DNA of 42,572 nt. Origin: an uncultured Lachnospiraceae bacterium. Lineage in GTDB: Bacteria > Bacillota > Clostridia > Lachnospirales > Lachnospiraceae. The position numbers were made by a program, and so were the translations under genes. Position 1 is the first letter of the stretch; each line of letters starts with the position of its first letter. The DNA lies in contig CANDKY010000025.1 of NCBI GenBank assembly GCA_947385425.1, positions 1 to 42,572 on the forward strand. The letters are read 5' to 3'. Below are positions 15,615 through 25,098 of the stretch, piece after piece. The notes under the pieces were generated by a model, which searched no databases, was not told the DNA's origin, and was given only the letters and a program-made list of their open reading frames with translations.

Positions 15615-16904
15615 TTACTTTTTTACCTTTATCCCATCCTCCAACAGCCCCTCCTGCGTCAGCATGGCGGACAATACCGATATATCCGTAGAAATATCCA
15701 TCGCTTCCTCTTCGAACAGCTTATCAAACATCTTTTCAAAAGCTCCGTTGATATCATCCAGCATTTCTTCGATCTCCCGCTTCGCCGTAGTAATATTCTC
15801 CCCCTGTACCGGCTGGCTGCTGAATTCGTAATAATGTTCTACCAGTTTCAAAGTCGTAGGCAGGTAATAATCCATAAATTTGCGAATATCCGGCAGTTTC
15901 TCCGGTTTTTCCCCGATATGGCCAAATATCCTCCCGCAAATGCTTTCCAGGCGGTAGAGCTTCCCCGAAATATCTTCCTGCGCAATCTTGTCATTGACCG
16001 CCCGTATACGGCGTATGTACTCTTTCCCCTCCTCCACAATCAAACGTAACTGCTTCTGGACCGGATCCTGTTCCAGCCGCTCCTGTTCCAACGCCAGCCT
16101 CTCGTCTTCTTCTTTCTGCAGCCTGAGCTGTTCCTGCGCCGTCAGGTACATCTGATAGGATTCATTAGTCAGCATAAAACAGGTTTCCTGCTCATCCAGA
16201 TGCCCTTCCTTAAACCATCCCCTTCCTATCATTCTCCGCAGATCCCTAATAACAAACTTTTCCTTCTTTTGGACGATCTGTGCCAGTCCTTCCACCGGAT
16301 AAAAATCCCTCTCCCCCATCGTCCTTATATACTTTTTAAAACGGCCTGCGCGCCTGCGCCACATCCCCCCCACAACCGCCATTGCCGTACAGCCGCCTGC
16401 AAACGCTGCGGCAAGGCCGGCAGATACTGCGCCGAGCACCCCGGTGCCGAAAAGATCAATGCTCGCAAAAGTAAGCAAGCCGCCCGCTATCGCCGAAGTC
16501 CATCCTGCCACCGCCCCGCAGGAACCAACAATCTCCATAAGAATGCCTGAAAACCTTCCTTTCGGGTTCCTGACCACCGGAAGCTGCCTCTCCGGCTCCC
16601 TGCGACGGACTATACCGAAATTGTTCCTGTTTTCCTCAACCACCTCCGGCCGGCCCGCCTGTCCGTCCGCCACAGCCTTCTGTTCTTCCCGGCTATATGA
16701 GGATATATCCTTCCCGAATATCCGGCTGTCAAATTTCCCCACCTGATCGGCTGCTTCCTGAACGGAACGGCGCACGCCGTCCATGGCATCCTCCACCGTC
16801 ATCCGGATATTCTCCTGCAAATCCCTGATTTCCTTTGAATTAACAAACCGGTCAATCCGCTCCCCAATCTCTCTTCCAAAATCGGTAAAATCCTTATCAT
16901 TCAT
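15615..16904 (-). CDS. xpaC: XpaC-family membrane protein
   Basis: A 429-residue member of the XpaC family, named for 5-bromo-4-chloroindolyl phosphate hydrolysis; a phosphatase activity of its own is unproven. The N-terminus is helical and charged. Two or three hydrophobic segments lie at about 122-178 (GSCGAVAGWTSAIAGGLLTF and the following Ala/Gly-rich stretch). A wing-like segment comes next (FVIRDLRRMIGRGWFKEG, FMLTNESYQMYL), then a long coiled coil. The ATG at 16904 has AGGTGG six nt upstream; a GTG at 16910 is the alternative. It is paired with telA downstream and preceded by the DUF4956/VTC/cotH genes, so all five may be cotranscribed. Confidence 0.85.
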   Translation of the reverse strand: MNDKDFTDFGREIGERIDRFVNSKEIRDLQENIRMTVEDAMDGVRRSVQEAADQVGKFDSRIFGKDISSYSREEQKAVADGQAGRPEVVEENRNNFGIVRRREPERQLPVVRNPKGRFSGILMEIVGSCGAVAGWTSAIAGGLLTFASIDLFGTGVLGAVSAGLAAAFAGGCTAMAVVGGMWRRRAGRFKKYIRTMGERDFYPVEGLAQIVQKKEKFVIRDLRRMIGRGWFKEGHLDEQETCFMLTNESYQMYLTAQEQLRLQKEEDERLALEQERLEQDPVQKQLRLIVEEGKEYIRRIRAVNDKIAQEDISGKLYRLESICGRIFGHIGEKPEKLPDIRKFMDYYLPTTLKLVEHYYEFSSQPVQGENITTAKREIEEMLDDINGAFEKMFDKLFEEEAMDISTDISVLSAMLTQEGLLEDGIKVKK

Positions 16905-16973
16905 AGGCACCCACCTATATCCTCCCTTCCGGGCATTCTACCCTTATTCCCCTCTTCTTCCATCCTGCTCCTG

Positions 16974-17648
16974 TCAGCATACAGCCTCGCCGTCATGCTC
17001 CATCAGGGTCATAGACAAAATGCCCTCTTTCCCTTCCAGAGCTTTCAGCAACTCTTTTCCCCTCTCCGTGCGCAGTTCCACTATTATGTGCAGCCTGCCC
17101 CCGGTCACATTCCTTGATTTAACTTTGCTGTATCTGCTATACTCCCTTACTGTTTCCAGTATACCGTCTTCTGTATCCAGATCCACTATATTCAGCACCA
17201 ACAGCATTGGTGCCCGTACCACCTGCAGCCTGTCCAAAACCAACAGCATCAACGTAATTACCAGGGAAGCCGCCACCGCCAGTTCCCCCAGCCCCGCCCC
17301 GCAGATAATCCCCGCGCTGACCGCCCAGAACAGGAAAGTTAAATCCATCGGATCCTTAACCGCTGTCCGGAACCGGATAATAGACAAAGCCCCTACCATA
17401 CCCAACGATATCACGACACTGGACTGGACAGCCAGTATAATTGCCGCCACGATAACCGGAAGTATCGCCAGGGACATATTAAACTGTTTGGAGTAAAAAG
17501 CCTGCCTGCTTATAAACCGGTACACAATATAAATATAACAGCCCAACACTACCGCCAGGCCAAAAACCATTGCCACTTCCAGGAAGCCAACATCCGTATT
17601 GGAAAACCCTTCTATAAATGCTTTATTAAAAATATCGCTGAAATCCAT
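16974..17648 (-). CDS. DUF4956 integral membrane protein
   Basis: A polytopic membrane protein of about 224 residues. About four TM helices occupy roughly 25-140: one near VFGLAVVLGCYIYIVY, a pair in SLAILPVIVAAIILAV and SLGMVGALSIIRF, and one around LGELAVAASLVITLML. The cytoplasmic loop motif SIIRFRTAVKDP is the DUF4956 signature. A soluble C-terminal domain of about 75 residues follows. The start is set at ATG 17648 (MDFSDIF) because AGGAG lies 7 nt upstream. It begins 14 bp after the VTC-domain gene. VTC plus DUF4956 is a recurring bacterial pair, so a membrane partner or channel for the VTC product is plausible; the function is otherwise unknown. Confidence 0.88.
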   Translation of the reverse strand: MDFSDIFNKAFIEGFSNTDVGFLEVAMVFGLAVVLGCYIYIVYRFISRQAFYSKQFNMSLAILPVIVAAIILAVQSSVVISLGMVGALSIIRFRTAVKDPMDLTFLFWAVSAGIICGAGLGELAVAASLVITLMLLVLDRLQVVRAPMLLVLNIVDLDTEDGILETVREYSRYSKVKSRNVTGGRLHIIVELRTERGKELLKALEGKEGILSMTLMEHDGEAVC

Positions 17649-17662
17649 CGCTCTGCTCCTTC

Positions 17663-18415
17663 TTACCTTTCCATCTTTAAGGCTTCCCCCGCTAAACGGC
17701 ACAAATAGTATTTGGAAAAAGATATTCTTTCCAGGCTTACCACCTGCACTGCCTGGCGTATGACATCCGGCAGATATTCGTCATACTTGATTTCCAGCAG
17801 ATGGCATCCTTTTTCCAAAACAGGAATTGCCACAATATCCTTTTCCATGAATTTAGCCACTTCCGGCGATCCGCATATATTCATATCTACCGTAATCCGT
17901 ACATTCCCGTCCGGAAAAACATACGGCACACGATCATATTCCACAATCGCTGCCGGACGCAGCAGCATTGCTTCCCGTGCTGCCAAAAAACGGTTCCGCA
18001 CACTGCCTCCCGGGGTATTGGGCGCTGCATACGGAAGATATTCCCCTTCCAGTACCTGCTGTACCTCCTCCCCTGACAGCCGGCAGGTTTCCTTCCTGAT
18101 CCTGTCCCCTTCCCGATGCTTAATTTCCAGGCGGAACGGCCCTCCCGCTCCCTGGAGGTAATAGCGTATCCTGTACTTTTTCCGGCAGTCAACGCCATCC
18201 AGTTTCTGCTTCATGGCACTGTCTCCATAATCATCAAAGTAAAGGCTGCGCACTGTATAAAACCCTGCATCGCCGCTATGCCTGTCCTTCTCCATCAGAC
18301 AGCCAATCTGGCTCTCCAACAGCTCTGCCTGCTGCCTGGTACATAAAAATTTCAGTTCATGCCTGTACCGGGCATCCGCCTTTTCATCCCCCCTGCCAGC
18401 AAACCGTCCCGCCAT
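17663..18415 (-). CDS. VTC-domain protein (putative polyphosphate polymerase)
   Basis: About 250 residues that match the VTC4-type catalytic tunnel domain, a member of the CYTH/triphosphate-tunnel fold. Visible motifs are YRHELKFLC near the start, the strand VRSLYFDDYGDSAMKQKL, RKKYRIRYY, LEIKHREGDRIRKE, VEYDRVPY, RITVDMNI and LEIKYDEYLP. The alternating basic and acidic strand residues are those that line the tunnel. In yeast VTC4 this domain makes polyphosphate from ATP. Activity here is inferred. There is no SPX domain and no membrane segment, and the membrane partner is probably the DUF4956 protein encoded next. ATG 18415 (GGGAG 4 nt upstream) is preferred; GTG 18466 is an alternative that follows the cotH stop by about 20 bp. 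Confidence 0.87.
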   Translation of the reverse strand: MAGRFAGRGDEKADARYRHELKFLCTRQQAELLESQIGCLMEKDRHSGDAGFYTVRSLYFDDYGDSAMKQKLDGVDCRKKYRIRYYLQGAGGPFRLEIKHREGDRIRKETCRLSGEEVQQVLEGEYLPYAAPNTPGGSVRNRFLAAREAMLLRPAAIVEYDRVPYVFPDGNVRITVDMNICGSPEVAKFMEKDIVAIPVLEKGCHLLEIKYDEYLPDVIRQAVQVVSLERISFSKYYLCRLAGEALKMER

Positions 18416-18487
18416 CCTGCTCCCTTCTTTTCTCCCGCGCCCTTCCGCAGACTTTTCTGTCTGCACATCCTCCGGCCCGCGCAGCCG

Positions 18488-20236
18488 TTATAGCATATAA
18501 TCTTTGCTTTTCTTCCATAATATCATACCACCAATGCACATAACAAGCAAGAAAAAGGGAAAACGCAGGCGCAGTACATATCCCCGGATGCCCGGTATCC
18601 CCGCGCCTTCTTCCTCCCCCATCCCCTGCACTTCTTCGTCAAATGAGGATTCCTGCCTCTCCAGGGCAGGAAAGGATATCCCCTCCCAATTTTCCGCCGC
18701 GGCCTGGGTATAGCTGGCATCCATAACCTCCAGCTTATCCGCCAGATAGTTTTCCAAATAACAAACATGCTCCTCCAGGGAAGCCGTCCCCATAAAAACA
18801 CTTCTCGCACCGGTAAACCGTTTCTGATCCATGACAATGGATTCCCGGATTGCCTGTACCCGTTCCCCGGCCCCGCCCCCCGCCATCTGTTCCAGCAGCG
18901 GCCGGAAATGTTCCCTGTACTCCCGGCTTACCATCCGGCGGAACTCTTCCCGCCCATACAGCCTTGCATACCAGCGGCTCAGATTATTATAATTCAGATC
19001 AAACGCAACCGGATAAAGCGGTTTTGCCTCTTTTCCCAGCCCTCTGCCCAGCGTATTATCCATATCCCATACCGGCCCGTCAGACAATATCCCACGCTCC
19101 AAGTCCAAAGACATAAAATGGCTGGTATAGCCAAAATCCATATCCTGCAGGATATCTTCCATAATAAACATTTTGGCAAAGGAAGTAAGATCCATCTGAT
19201 CCACCGGCACATCTCCCGCCTCCATCCGGCTGCCAAAACGGTCAAAAAAAAGCTGCACACCTTCTACATCCCTGTCCTTTGCGGGCGCATGGATGACAAT
19301 GGGCTGGTCATTGGATAACATAATATAATCCTCTTCCTCCGCCGCACGCTCCCTGTAATCGATTTCCAACAGATAGTTGTCCCCGATCTCCACCCGGTTC
19401 TTCCCCGCCTGCACTTTCTCCATGATCTGGTACAAGCCCATATACTCATCATTGATGTACAGCTCCGCAAACCTGGCTTCCCCGCTGTATGCAATCCCCC
19501 CTGCCTGTGCCAGTTCAAAGCCAAGCTGGTTCCTGATGTAAGCGCCGTCATAATAATTGGAATAAAGTACCCAGCTTTTTGCCGCCCCCATCCCCAGCAC
19601 ATCTTCCGCCCTGTCCAGTTTTATGGCAAAAGACTTTTTCTCCCCATCCCAGGAAGTATTTCCCCTCCCGGAGAGCCTGTCCATACCTGCCAGGCATTCT
19701 GTCCGTCCCGCAGCATCTATCACCTGCATATAGCCGCTCTCAAAATTACCCTTCTGCTTATAGATATAATCCATCGTGCCCGAAGCCGTAGCCAGACGAA
19801 TGGTTGGGATAGCGGAACCTCTCAGGAACATGACCGGAATATCCGTCCCTTCCCCGTCTTCCCCGGAGCGCACACGGTACACCTGCCCGCACGCAATCCC
19901 CGCCAAAGTATCGCCGCCGCCAAATTCCAGCCGTCTGTCTCCCGCGCCATCCCCATTCCCGGCAGCAAACACCAGCCTTTGCCGCCTGCCTGTTTCCAAG
20001 ACGGCATTCTCCGTCTGCATGTATCCGGGCATACAAAAATACAGGATCCCTTCCGACCAGAAACCTTTGATCCTCTGCCCCACGCCTGCCTGTTTATAGT
20101 ATAAACAAAAGGGGGCGGCCTCCCCGCGTTGTTCCCTGTCATCCTCCCTTCCCATCCCCCAGACGGACAGGAGCAGAAGCACCAGCAGGCTGACCGCTAA
20201 AAGTAAATTTTTTATTTTAGAAAATTTTATCCGCAT
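18488..20236 (-). CDS. cotH: CotH-kinase family membrane protein
   Basis: A 582-residue protein of the CotH family, atypical protein kinases that phosphorylate spore-coat or other secreted proteins. A hydrophobic N-terminal helix (about 10-30) and a C-terminal TM helix near the last 25 residues place the bulk outside. After an N-terminal beta region of about 170 residues come the kinase motifs: GRGNTSW and KKSFAIKL (about 184-200), KSWVLYSNYYD, LYINDEYMGLYQIMEKV, and the metal-binding PVWDMDNTLG near residue 387. The ATG at 20236 has AGGGG 7 nt upstream; a TTG at 20242 is the alternative. It stands 45 bp after mfd and starts the cotH-VTC-DUF4956 set. CotH next to a VTC polymerase suggests a surface phosphorylation or polyphosphate-related role rather than only spore coat, but this is inference. 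Confidence 0.88.
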   Translation of the reverse strand: MRIKFSKIKNLLLAVSLLVLLLLSVWGMGREDDREQRGEAAPFCLYYKQAGVGQRIKGFWSEGILYFCMPGYMQTENAVLETGRRQRLVFAAGNGDGAGDRRLEFGGGDTLAGIACGQVYRVRSGEDGEGTDIPVMFLRGSAIPTIRLATASGTMDYIYKQKGNFESGYMQVIDAAGRTECLAGMDRLSGRGNTSWDGEKKSFAIKLDRAEDVLGMGAAKSWVLYSNYYDGAYIRNQLGFELAQAGGIAYSGEARFAELYINDEYMGLYQIMEKVQAGKNRVEIGDNYLLEIDYRERAAEEEDYIMLSNDQPIVIHAPAKDRDVEGVQLFFDRFGSRMEAGDVPVDQMDLTSFAKMFIMEDILQDMDFGYTSHFMSLDLERGILSDGPVWDMDNTLGRGLGKEAKPLYPVAFDLNYNNLSRWYARLYGREEFRRMVSREYREHFRPLLEQMAGGGAGERVQAIRESIVMDQKRFTGARSVFMGTASLEEHVCYLENYLADKLEVMDASYTQAAAENWEGISFPALERQESSFDEEVQGMGEEEGAGIPGIRGYVLRLRFPFFLLVMCIGGMILWKKSKDYML

Positions 20237-20281
20237 AGCCAATCCCCTATCCGAAAGAGTGCCATATATTTCCGCAAAGCT

Positions 20282-23200
20282 TTACAGCAGCCTCTCTTCC
20301 ATAGACCCAAGCAGTTCCTCTGTAGCTTCCAACAGCCGTTCCGCATCCCTTTCCACCATCCCGCATTTCTTATAACGGAACCTAAACTGCGGCACGCCTT
20401 TTGTCTGGAATGACAGCTTAGGATATTTTTTCAGCAAATCCGGTATGCCGTCCGTCCGGATTCCCGCGTCCTCATTCATCTGAAACAGGATGGCTTCATT
20501 TTTTCCCCGTATTTCCGACATATACAGCTTGTGCGCCTGTACACGGATCAGGGCAATGCGCAGGAGATTGTCCACGGATCTGGGGATCTCCCCGAAACGG
20601 TCTAGCAGCTCCTCCCTCATATCCTCGCTCTCCGCATGGTTCTCGATACTTGCAATCCGTTTATAAATGTCCAGCTTCTGGAACTCATTTACAATATAGG
20701 AAGGAGGGATAAACGCATCCACATCCAAATCTACCGTAGTATTGAAATCTTCCTTTGTCTCCAGCCCCTTCAGCGTTTTTACCGCTTCATTCAGCATCTT
20801 GCAATACATGTCATAACCAACCGCCTGCATATGGCCATGCTGCCTGGCACCCAGAAGGTTGCCTGCGCCGCGGATCTCCAGATCCCGCATAGCTATCTTG
20901 AACCCGCTCCCCAGGTAGGTAAACTCCCGGATAGCCGCCAGGCGCTTCTCCGCCACTTCCTTTAACATCTTATCCCTCCGGTACATGAGAAAAGCATAGG
21001 CAGTGCGGTTGGAACGCCCCACACGCCCGCGAAGCTGATAAAGCTGGGAAAGCCCCATGTTATCGGCATCATGGATAATAATCGTATTGACATTGGAAAT
21101 GTCAAGCCCTGTCTCTATGATGGTAGTGGACACCAGCACATCGATTTCCCCGTCAATAAATTCATACATAATCTTTTCCAGCTCATGTTCTTTCATCTGT
21201 CCATGGGCAAACGCCACATCCGCCTCCGGCACCAGTTCGGACACCCTGGCCGACACATCCGCAATGTTGTTGACACGGTTATAGACATAATATACCTGCC
21301 CGCCCCTGGACAGTTCCCTGACGATAGCCTCGCGCACCATTTCCTCATTATACTCCATCACATAAGTCTGGATAGGAAGCCGATCCTCCGGCGCTTCTTC
21401 CAGTACGCTCATATCACGGATACCAATCAGGCTCATATGCAGCGTCCGCGGGATCGGGGTAGCCGTCAATGTCAGCACATCTACCGTTTCTTTCATTTTC
21501 TTTATTTTTTCTTTGTGCGTTACCCCAAAACGCTGTTCCTCATCGATAATCAGAAGCCCCAGATCCTTGAATACCACATCCTTAGACAATACCCTGTGTG
21601 TCCCGATCACGATATCCACAAGGCCCTTGCGCAAATCCTCCACGGTCTTTTTTATTTCCGACTGCGTGCGGAAGCGGGACATCAGGTCAATCCGCACAGG
21701 GAAATCCTTCATTCTCTGCACAAAGGTATTGTAATGCTGCTGCGCCAATATCGTAGTCGGCACGAGGTAGACCACCTGCTTGCTCTCCTGCACTGCCTTA
21801 AACGCTGCCCGGATTGCTATCTCTGTCTTGCCGTAGCCTACATCCCCGCAGACCAGCCGGTCCATAATTTTTTTACTCTCCATATCCGCTTTTGTATCCG
21901 CGATGGCCGCCAACTGGTCCTCCGTCTCCTCATAGGGGAACATCTCCTCAAATTCCTGCTGCCATATGGTATCTTTCCCATAAACATACCCTTCCTGCTG
22001 CTGCCGGATGGCATACAGTTCCACCAGATCCTTTGCCACTTCATTTACGGCACTTTTGACCTTGCTCTTCGTCCGGCTCCACTCCTGTGTCCCCAGTTTG
22101 TTCAGCTTCGGCCTGTGGGCATCCGCGGAAGCATACTTCTGTATCACATCCAGCCCTGTTGCAAGAATATAAAGATTGCCGCCGTCCCGGTACTCTATCT
22201 TGATATAATCCTTGACAACCTTCTCCACCTCCACTTTCTCAATCCCTTTATAAATCCCAAGGCCATGGCTTTCATGCACTACATAATCCCCAACCTTCAA
22301 ATCCGCAAAATCATTTATTTTCTGCCCTTCATACTTTTTCTTTTTCCGCTTTTTCTTTTTCTCCGTGCCGAAAATATCGCTCTCGGATATCACAACGAAT
22401 TTGATCAACGGATATTCAAAGCCTTTCTGCACATGTCCGTAGAAAGTCATTATTTCCCCCGGCTGTATCTCCCGGAACGGATCTTCGCTGTAGAAACCGG
22501 CCAGCCCCTCATCCCGCAGATCCTCCGCCAGCCGTTTTGCCCTTGTCCGCGAACCGGAAAGAAGCAGCACCCGGAAACCGTTCCTGCGATAATATTTCAA
22601 GTCTTTTACCAGCGCTTCGAAACTGTTATTATAAGAGGCAACACTTTTTGCGCCGATGTCAAACTTCCTCTCTGCTTTCAGGAGCATATTCTTCCTGTCA
22701 ATGGCCGAAAACATCGCCACCCGGCCCGATGCCATTTTTGCCGCCACTTCCTCTGTGCCAAACAGGATATCCGTCTGCACAGGCAGGGCATATCCCTTCT
22801 CCAGGCGATGCATCATGCTTTCACGGAATTCCAGTTCCACTGCATCCGCATGTTCCTTCACCCTGGCCGGTTCATCAATAAAAATGCCGCTTTTGTTTGC
22901 GTCAAACAGTTCCAGGAAAGACACGGTATCGGGATAAAAACAGCGTATATAACTTTCCAGGTTTGCCGATGTGCGCAACTGCGAAACTTGTTCCTTCAAT
23001 TCCCCGATCTGGAACAGCAGGCGGTGCGCCTCTTCCGTTTTAAATGACTCCCGCAGTTTACCCGCACAGGTTTTTGCCTCCGCCTCAATCCGCTCCATAC
23101 CCTTTTCCAGCTCTTCCTGGGAAAGCACCATCTCCGTGGCCGGATATATACTGATAGACTGCAGTGTTTCGATAGAGCGCTGGCTTAAAATATCAAAGCT

Positions 23201-23812
23201 GCGGATGGATTCCACTTCCTCCCCCCACAATTCTACCCGGTACGGATTTTCTTCCGTCAAATCAAAAATATCCACGATTCCGCCCCGGATGCTGAACTGC
23301 CCGGGCATCTCCACCTGGTAATTCCGTTCATACCCCATTTCCGCCAGCCGGCCTGCCAGATCCTGTTCCCGGACCGACGACTGCTGCCCGATTGTTACCA
23401 CATTTTCCTCCAGTATTCCCAAAGGGACCTGCGGTGTCATCAGGCTCCCGAAAGTAGTCACCACAGTCAGGGGCCTTCCTTCCATCACACGGCGCAGCGC
23501 TTTCATCCGCTCCTTTACCAACTGGTTCCCATGGACGTCCGCCTGATAGAAAATAAGATCCTTAGCCGGATATAACGTCACATTCCTGTCATAAAGCTGA
23601 TAGTCCTCATAAATTTCCCTTGCCCGCAAATCACTGAAAGTAACGATGATTTTATACTTAAGGCCCAAACCATCGCTCAATCCATATATCATATGCAATT
23701 TCTGGGAATCGACACAGCCGGTCAGGGCCACGGCCCTTCCTGTTTTCTTTAAAAAACCTTCAATCTCCTCAAACTCCCCTAATTCATGCAAGGGGGCCGT
23801 AAATGTCCTCAT
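20282..23812 (-). CDS. mfd: Transcription-repair coupling factor Mfd
   Basis: A 1176-residue DNA translocase that removes stalled RNA polymerase and recruits UvrA. The N-terminal UvrB-like modules (about 1-330) include the GGIVDIFDLTEENPYRVELWG segment. The RNA-polymerase-interacting domain begins around KVGDYVVHESHGLGIYKGI (about 500). The helicase core has Walker A GDVGYGKTE (about 657), the DEEQ box in IIDEEQRFG, LTATPIPRTL and QLRGRVGRSNR, and a C-terminal TRCF domain closes the protein. The length is normal and no disruption was seen. It follows pth by about 120 bp, the common Firmicute order pth-mfd, and is followed closely by cotH. A 658-residue open frame on the opposite strand is a shadow. 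Confidence 0.97.
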   Translation of the reverse strand: MRTFTAPLHELGEFEEIEGFLKKTGRAVALTGCVDSQKLHMIYGLSDGLGLKYKIIVTFSDLRAREIYEDYQLYDRNVTLYPAKDLIFYQADVHGNQLVKERMKALRRVMEGRPLTVVTTFGSLMTPQVPLGILEENVVTIGQQSSVREQDLAGRLAEMGYERNYQVEMPGQFSIRGGIVDIFDLTEENPYRVELWGEEVESIRSFDILSQRSIETLQSISIYPATEMVLSQEELEKGMERIEAEAKTCAGKLRESFKTEEAHRLLFQIGELKEQVSQLRTSANLESYIRCFYPDTVSFLELFDANKSGIFIDEPARVKEHADAVELEFRESMMHRLEKGYALPVQTDILFGTEEVAAKMASGRVAMFSAIDRKNMLLKAERKFDIGAKSVASYNNSFEALVKDLKYYRRNGFRVLLLSGSRTRAKRLAEDLRDEGLAGFYSEDPFREIQPGEIMTFYGHVQKGFEYPLIKFVVISESDIFGTEKKKKRKKKKYEGQKINDFADLKVGDYVVHESHGLGIYKGIEKVEVEKVVKDYIKIEYRDGGNLYILATGLDVIQKYASADAHRPKLNKLGTQEWSRTKSKVKSAVNEVAKDLVELYAIRQQQEGYVYGKDTIWQQEFEEMFPYEETEDQLAAIADTKADMESKKIMDRLVCGDVGYGKTEIAIRAAFKAVQESKQVVYLVPTTILAQQHYNTFVQRMKDFPVRIDLMSRFRTQSEIKKTVEDLRKGLVDIVIGTHRVLSKDVVFKDLGLLIIDEEQRFGVTHKEKIKKMKETVDVLTLTATPIPRTLHMSLIGIRDMSVLEEAPEDRLPIQTYVMEYNEEMVREAIVRELSRGGQVYYVYNRVNNIADVSARVSELVPEADVAFAHGQMKEHELEKIMYEFIDGEIDVLVSTTIIETGLDISNVNTIIIHDADNMGLSQLYQLRGRVGRSNRTAYAFLMYRRDKMLKEVAEKRLAAIREFTYLGSGFKIAMRDLEIRGAGNLLGARQHGHMQAVGYDMYCKMLNEAVKTLKGLETKEDFNTTVDLDVDAFIPPSYIVNEFQKLDIYKRIASIENHAESEDMREELLDRFGEIPRSVDNLLRIALIRVQAHKLYMSEIRGKNEAILFQMNEDAGIRTDGIPDLLKKYPKLSFQTKGVPQFRFRYKKCGMVERDAERLLEATEELLGSMEERLL

Positions 23813-23934
23813 TTTATATCCATGCCTTTCTTTTCCTGTTCCGCGGAAATTCCGTTACAGGCGCCTCCTCCTGTGGGGACTTTCCCTCTATTCTTTTAAA
23901 CGGTTGTTTCCCTGTAATTTCTTCAAACCTATTT

Positions 23935-24528
23935 TCAGCCGTTTCCTGCTTCTTTTACCTGTACCTTACGGTTAAACTCATTCATCGCAGCGTCCACACC
24001 TTTATCCAATATCATCTCCACAGCCTGTACTGCCCTGTCCACGGCGGAATCCATGGAAGCTCTTTCTTCCTTATTAAAATGTCCCAGCACCCAGTCCACA
24101 AGATCGTAATCTTTCGGTTTCTCACCCACGCCTAACCGGAGCCGCTTAAAATTCTCCGTTCCAAGCATTTTTATTATATTTTTCAGCCCATTGTGCCCCC
24201 CGGCGCTCCCTTTTTTCCTCACACGCAACTGCCCCGGCGGCAGGCTGATATCATCCGAAACTACAAGCAGCTCCTGTTCCGGGTCCGCTTTGTAATAATC
24301 CGCCACCATACGAAGGCTTTCCCCGCTCAGGTTCATATAGGTCAGGGGCTTTACCAGCACTGCTTTCTGTCCGCCGATATACCCCTTCCCAAGCAGCGCC
24401 CTGTGCTTCAATTCCATTACACTGATATTATATTTATCCGCCAGGGCATCTATCACCTCATAGCCTGCATTGTGCCGGGTATTCACGTATTCCCTTCCTG
24501 GATTCCCCAGGCCCGCTATTATATACAT
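23935..24528 (-). CDS. pth: Peptidyl-tRNA hydrolase
   Basis: Releases tRNA from prematurely dropped peptidyl-tRNA in the cytosol. N9 in AGLGNPG, H19 in NTRHNAGY and the DDISLPPG aspartate (92-93) are the catalytic and substrate-binding residues of the bacterial Pth family. LTYMNLSGES and GSAGGHNGLKNI are family signatures. The length is 197 residues from ATG 24528, chosen because AGGAG lies 6 nt upstream; the frame extends further 5' without support. It is the first gene of the pth-mfd-cotH block, with a good promoter at 24619-24647. Confidence 0.96.
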   Translation of the reverse strand: MYIIAGLGNPGREYVNTRHNAGYEVIDALADKYNISVMELKHRALLGKGYIGGQKAVLVKPLTYMNLSGESLRMVADYYKADPEQELLVVSDDISLPPGQLRVRKKGSAGGHNGLKNIIKMLGTENFKRLRLGVGEKPKDYDLVDWVLGHFNKEERASMDSAVDRAVQAVEMILDKGVDAAMNEFNRKVQVKEAGNG

Positions 24529-24618
24529 TTCCATCTCCTGTTCCATTTCCGTATTTTTCTGCAGCTCACAACGACAAGCCACGACTCATGCCGTGACTTA
24601 TCTCTTTCCTCCCCGTTT

Positions 24619-24647
24619 ATTATACCGCCGGAATATTGTAATTACAA
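24619..24647 (-). promoter_or_regulatory. Promoter of pth-mfd
   Basis: Minus-strand TTGTAA (24642-24647), 17-bp spacer, TATAAT (24619-24624), about 90 bp before the pth start and just after the spoVG terminator. Confidence 0.75.
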
Positions 24648-24657
24648 CATTATGCGC

Positions 24658-24695
24658 AAAAATTACGGGTACTGGATCCTTCCTCCAGTACCCGT
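24658..24695 (-). terminator. Intrinsic terminator of spoVG
   Basis: 12-bp perfect stem (24684-24695 with 24665-24676), 7-nt loop, then AATTTTT on the minus strand. Confidence 0.9.
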
Positions 24696-24746
24696 TCCAA
24701 AAATTCCCTAAAATTTTCCGTCTATCGCACAATAACCAAAATAGTC

Positions 24747-25022
24747 CTATCCCTCCACATCCGGCTCCAGCAGCGCCCTCTCGTAGCCTTCCAGTATTAT
24801 GTCTTGTATCCGCTCCCGGGTATCCGAATTGATGGGATGTGCAATATCCCTGTATTCCCCATCTGTCGTTTTTTTACTCGGCATTGCAATAAAAAGACCT
24901 TTCTCGCCTTCAATCACCTTAATATCATGTACAACAAATTCATCATCAAGAGTAATTGATACGATCGCTTTCATCTTGCCTTCTTTTGCAATCTTCCGTA
25001 CTCTAACATCTGTAATCTGCAT
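24747..25022 (-). CDS. spoVG: SpoVG regulator
   Basis: A 91-residue full-length Spo[13 protein letters not shown], the [18 protein letters not shown] strand pair, [11 protein letters not shown] and the C-terminal helix [16 protein letters not shown] are the family core. SpoVG binds nucleic acid and affects sporulation septation, capsule and virulence genes in different Firmicutes. AGGGGG lies 7 nt before the ATG. A sigma-A-like promoter (25070-25098) overlaps the end of glgD, and a strong terminator follows, so it is monocistronic. In Bacillus spoVG is sigma-H dependent; no clear sigma-H box was seen here. Confidence 0.97.
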   Translation of the reverse strand: MQITDVRVRKIAKEGKMKAIVSITLDDEFVVHDIKVIEGEKGLFIAMPSKKTTDGEYRDIAHPINSDTRERIQDIILEGYERALLEPDVEG

Positions 25023-25069
25023 GCCGTATCCCCCTTGGATATCATATGGTCTGAATAGTGTCTATTAGT

Positions 25070-25098
25070 ATTATAACATTATATCACATATCTGTCAC
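25070..25098 (-). promoter_or_regulatory. Promoter of spoVG
   Basis: Minus-strand GTGACA (25093-25098), 17-bp spacer, TATAAT (25070-25075). It overlaps the stop end of glgD. Confidence 0.65.

Noticed and set aside
21071-23047. A 658-residue plus-strand open frame opposite mfd
   Set aside because: It is antisense to the intact, well-conserved mfd coding frame, rich in His/Leu/Ile/Arg from reverse reading, and has no matching family. It is a shadow frame, as are the long antisense frames over ileS and other genes.
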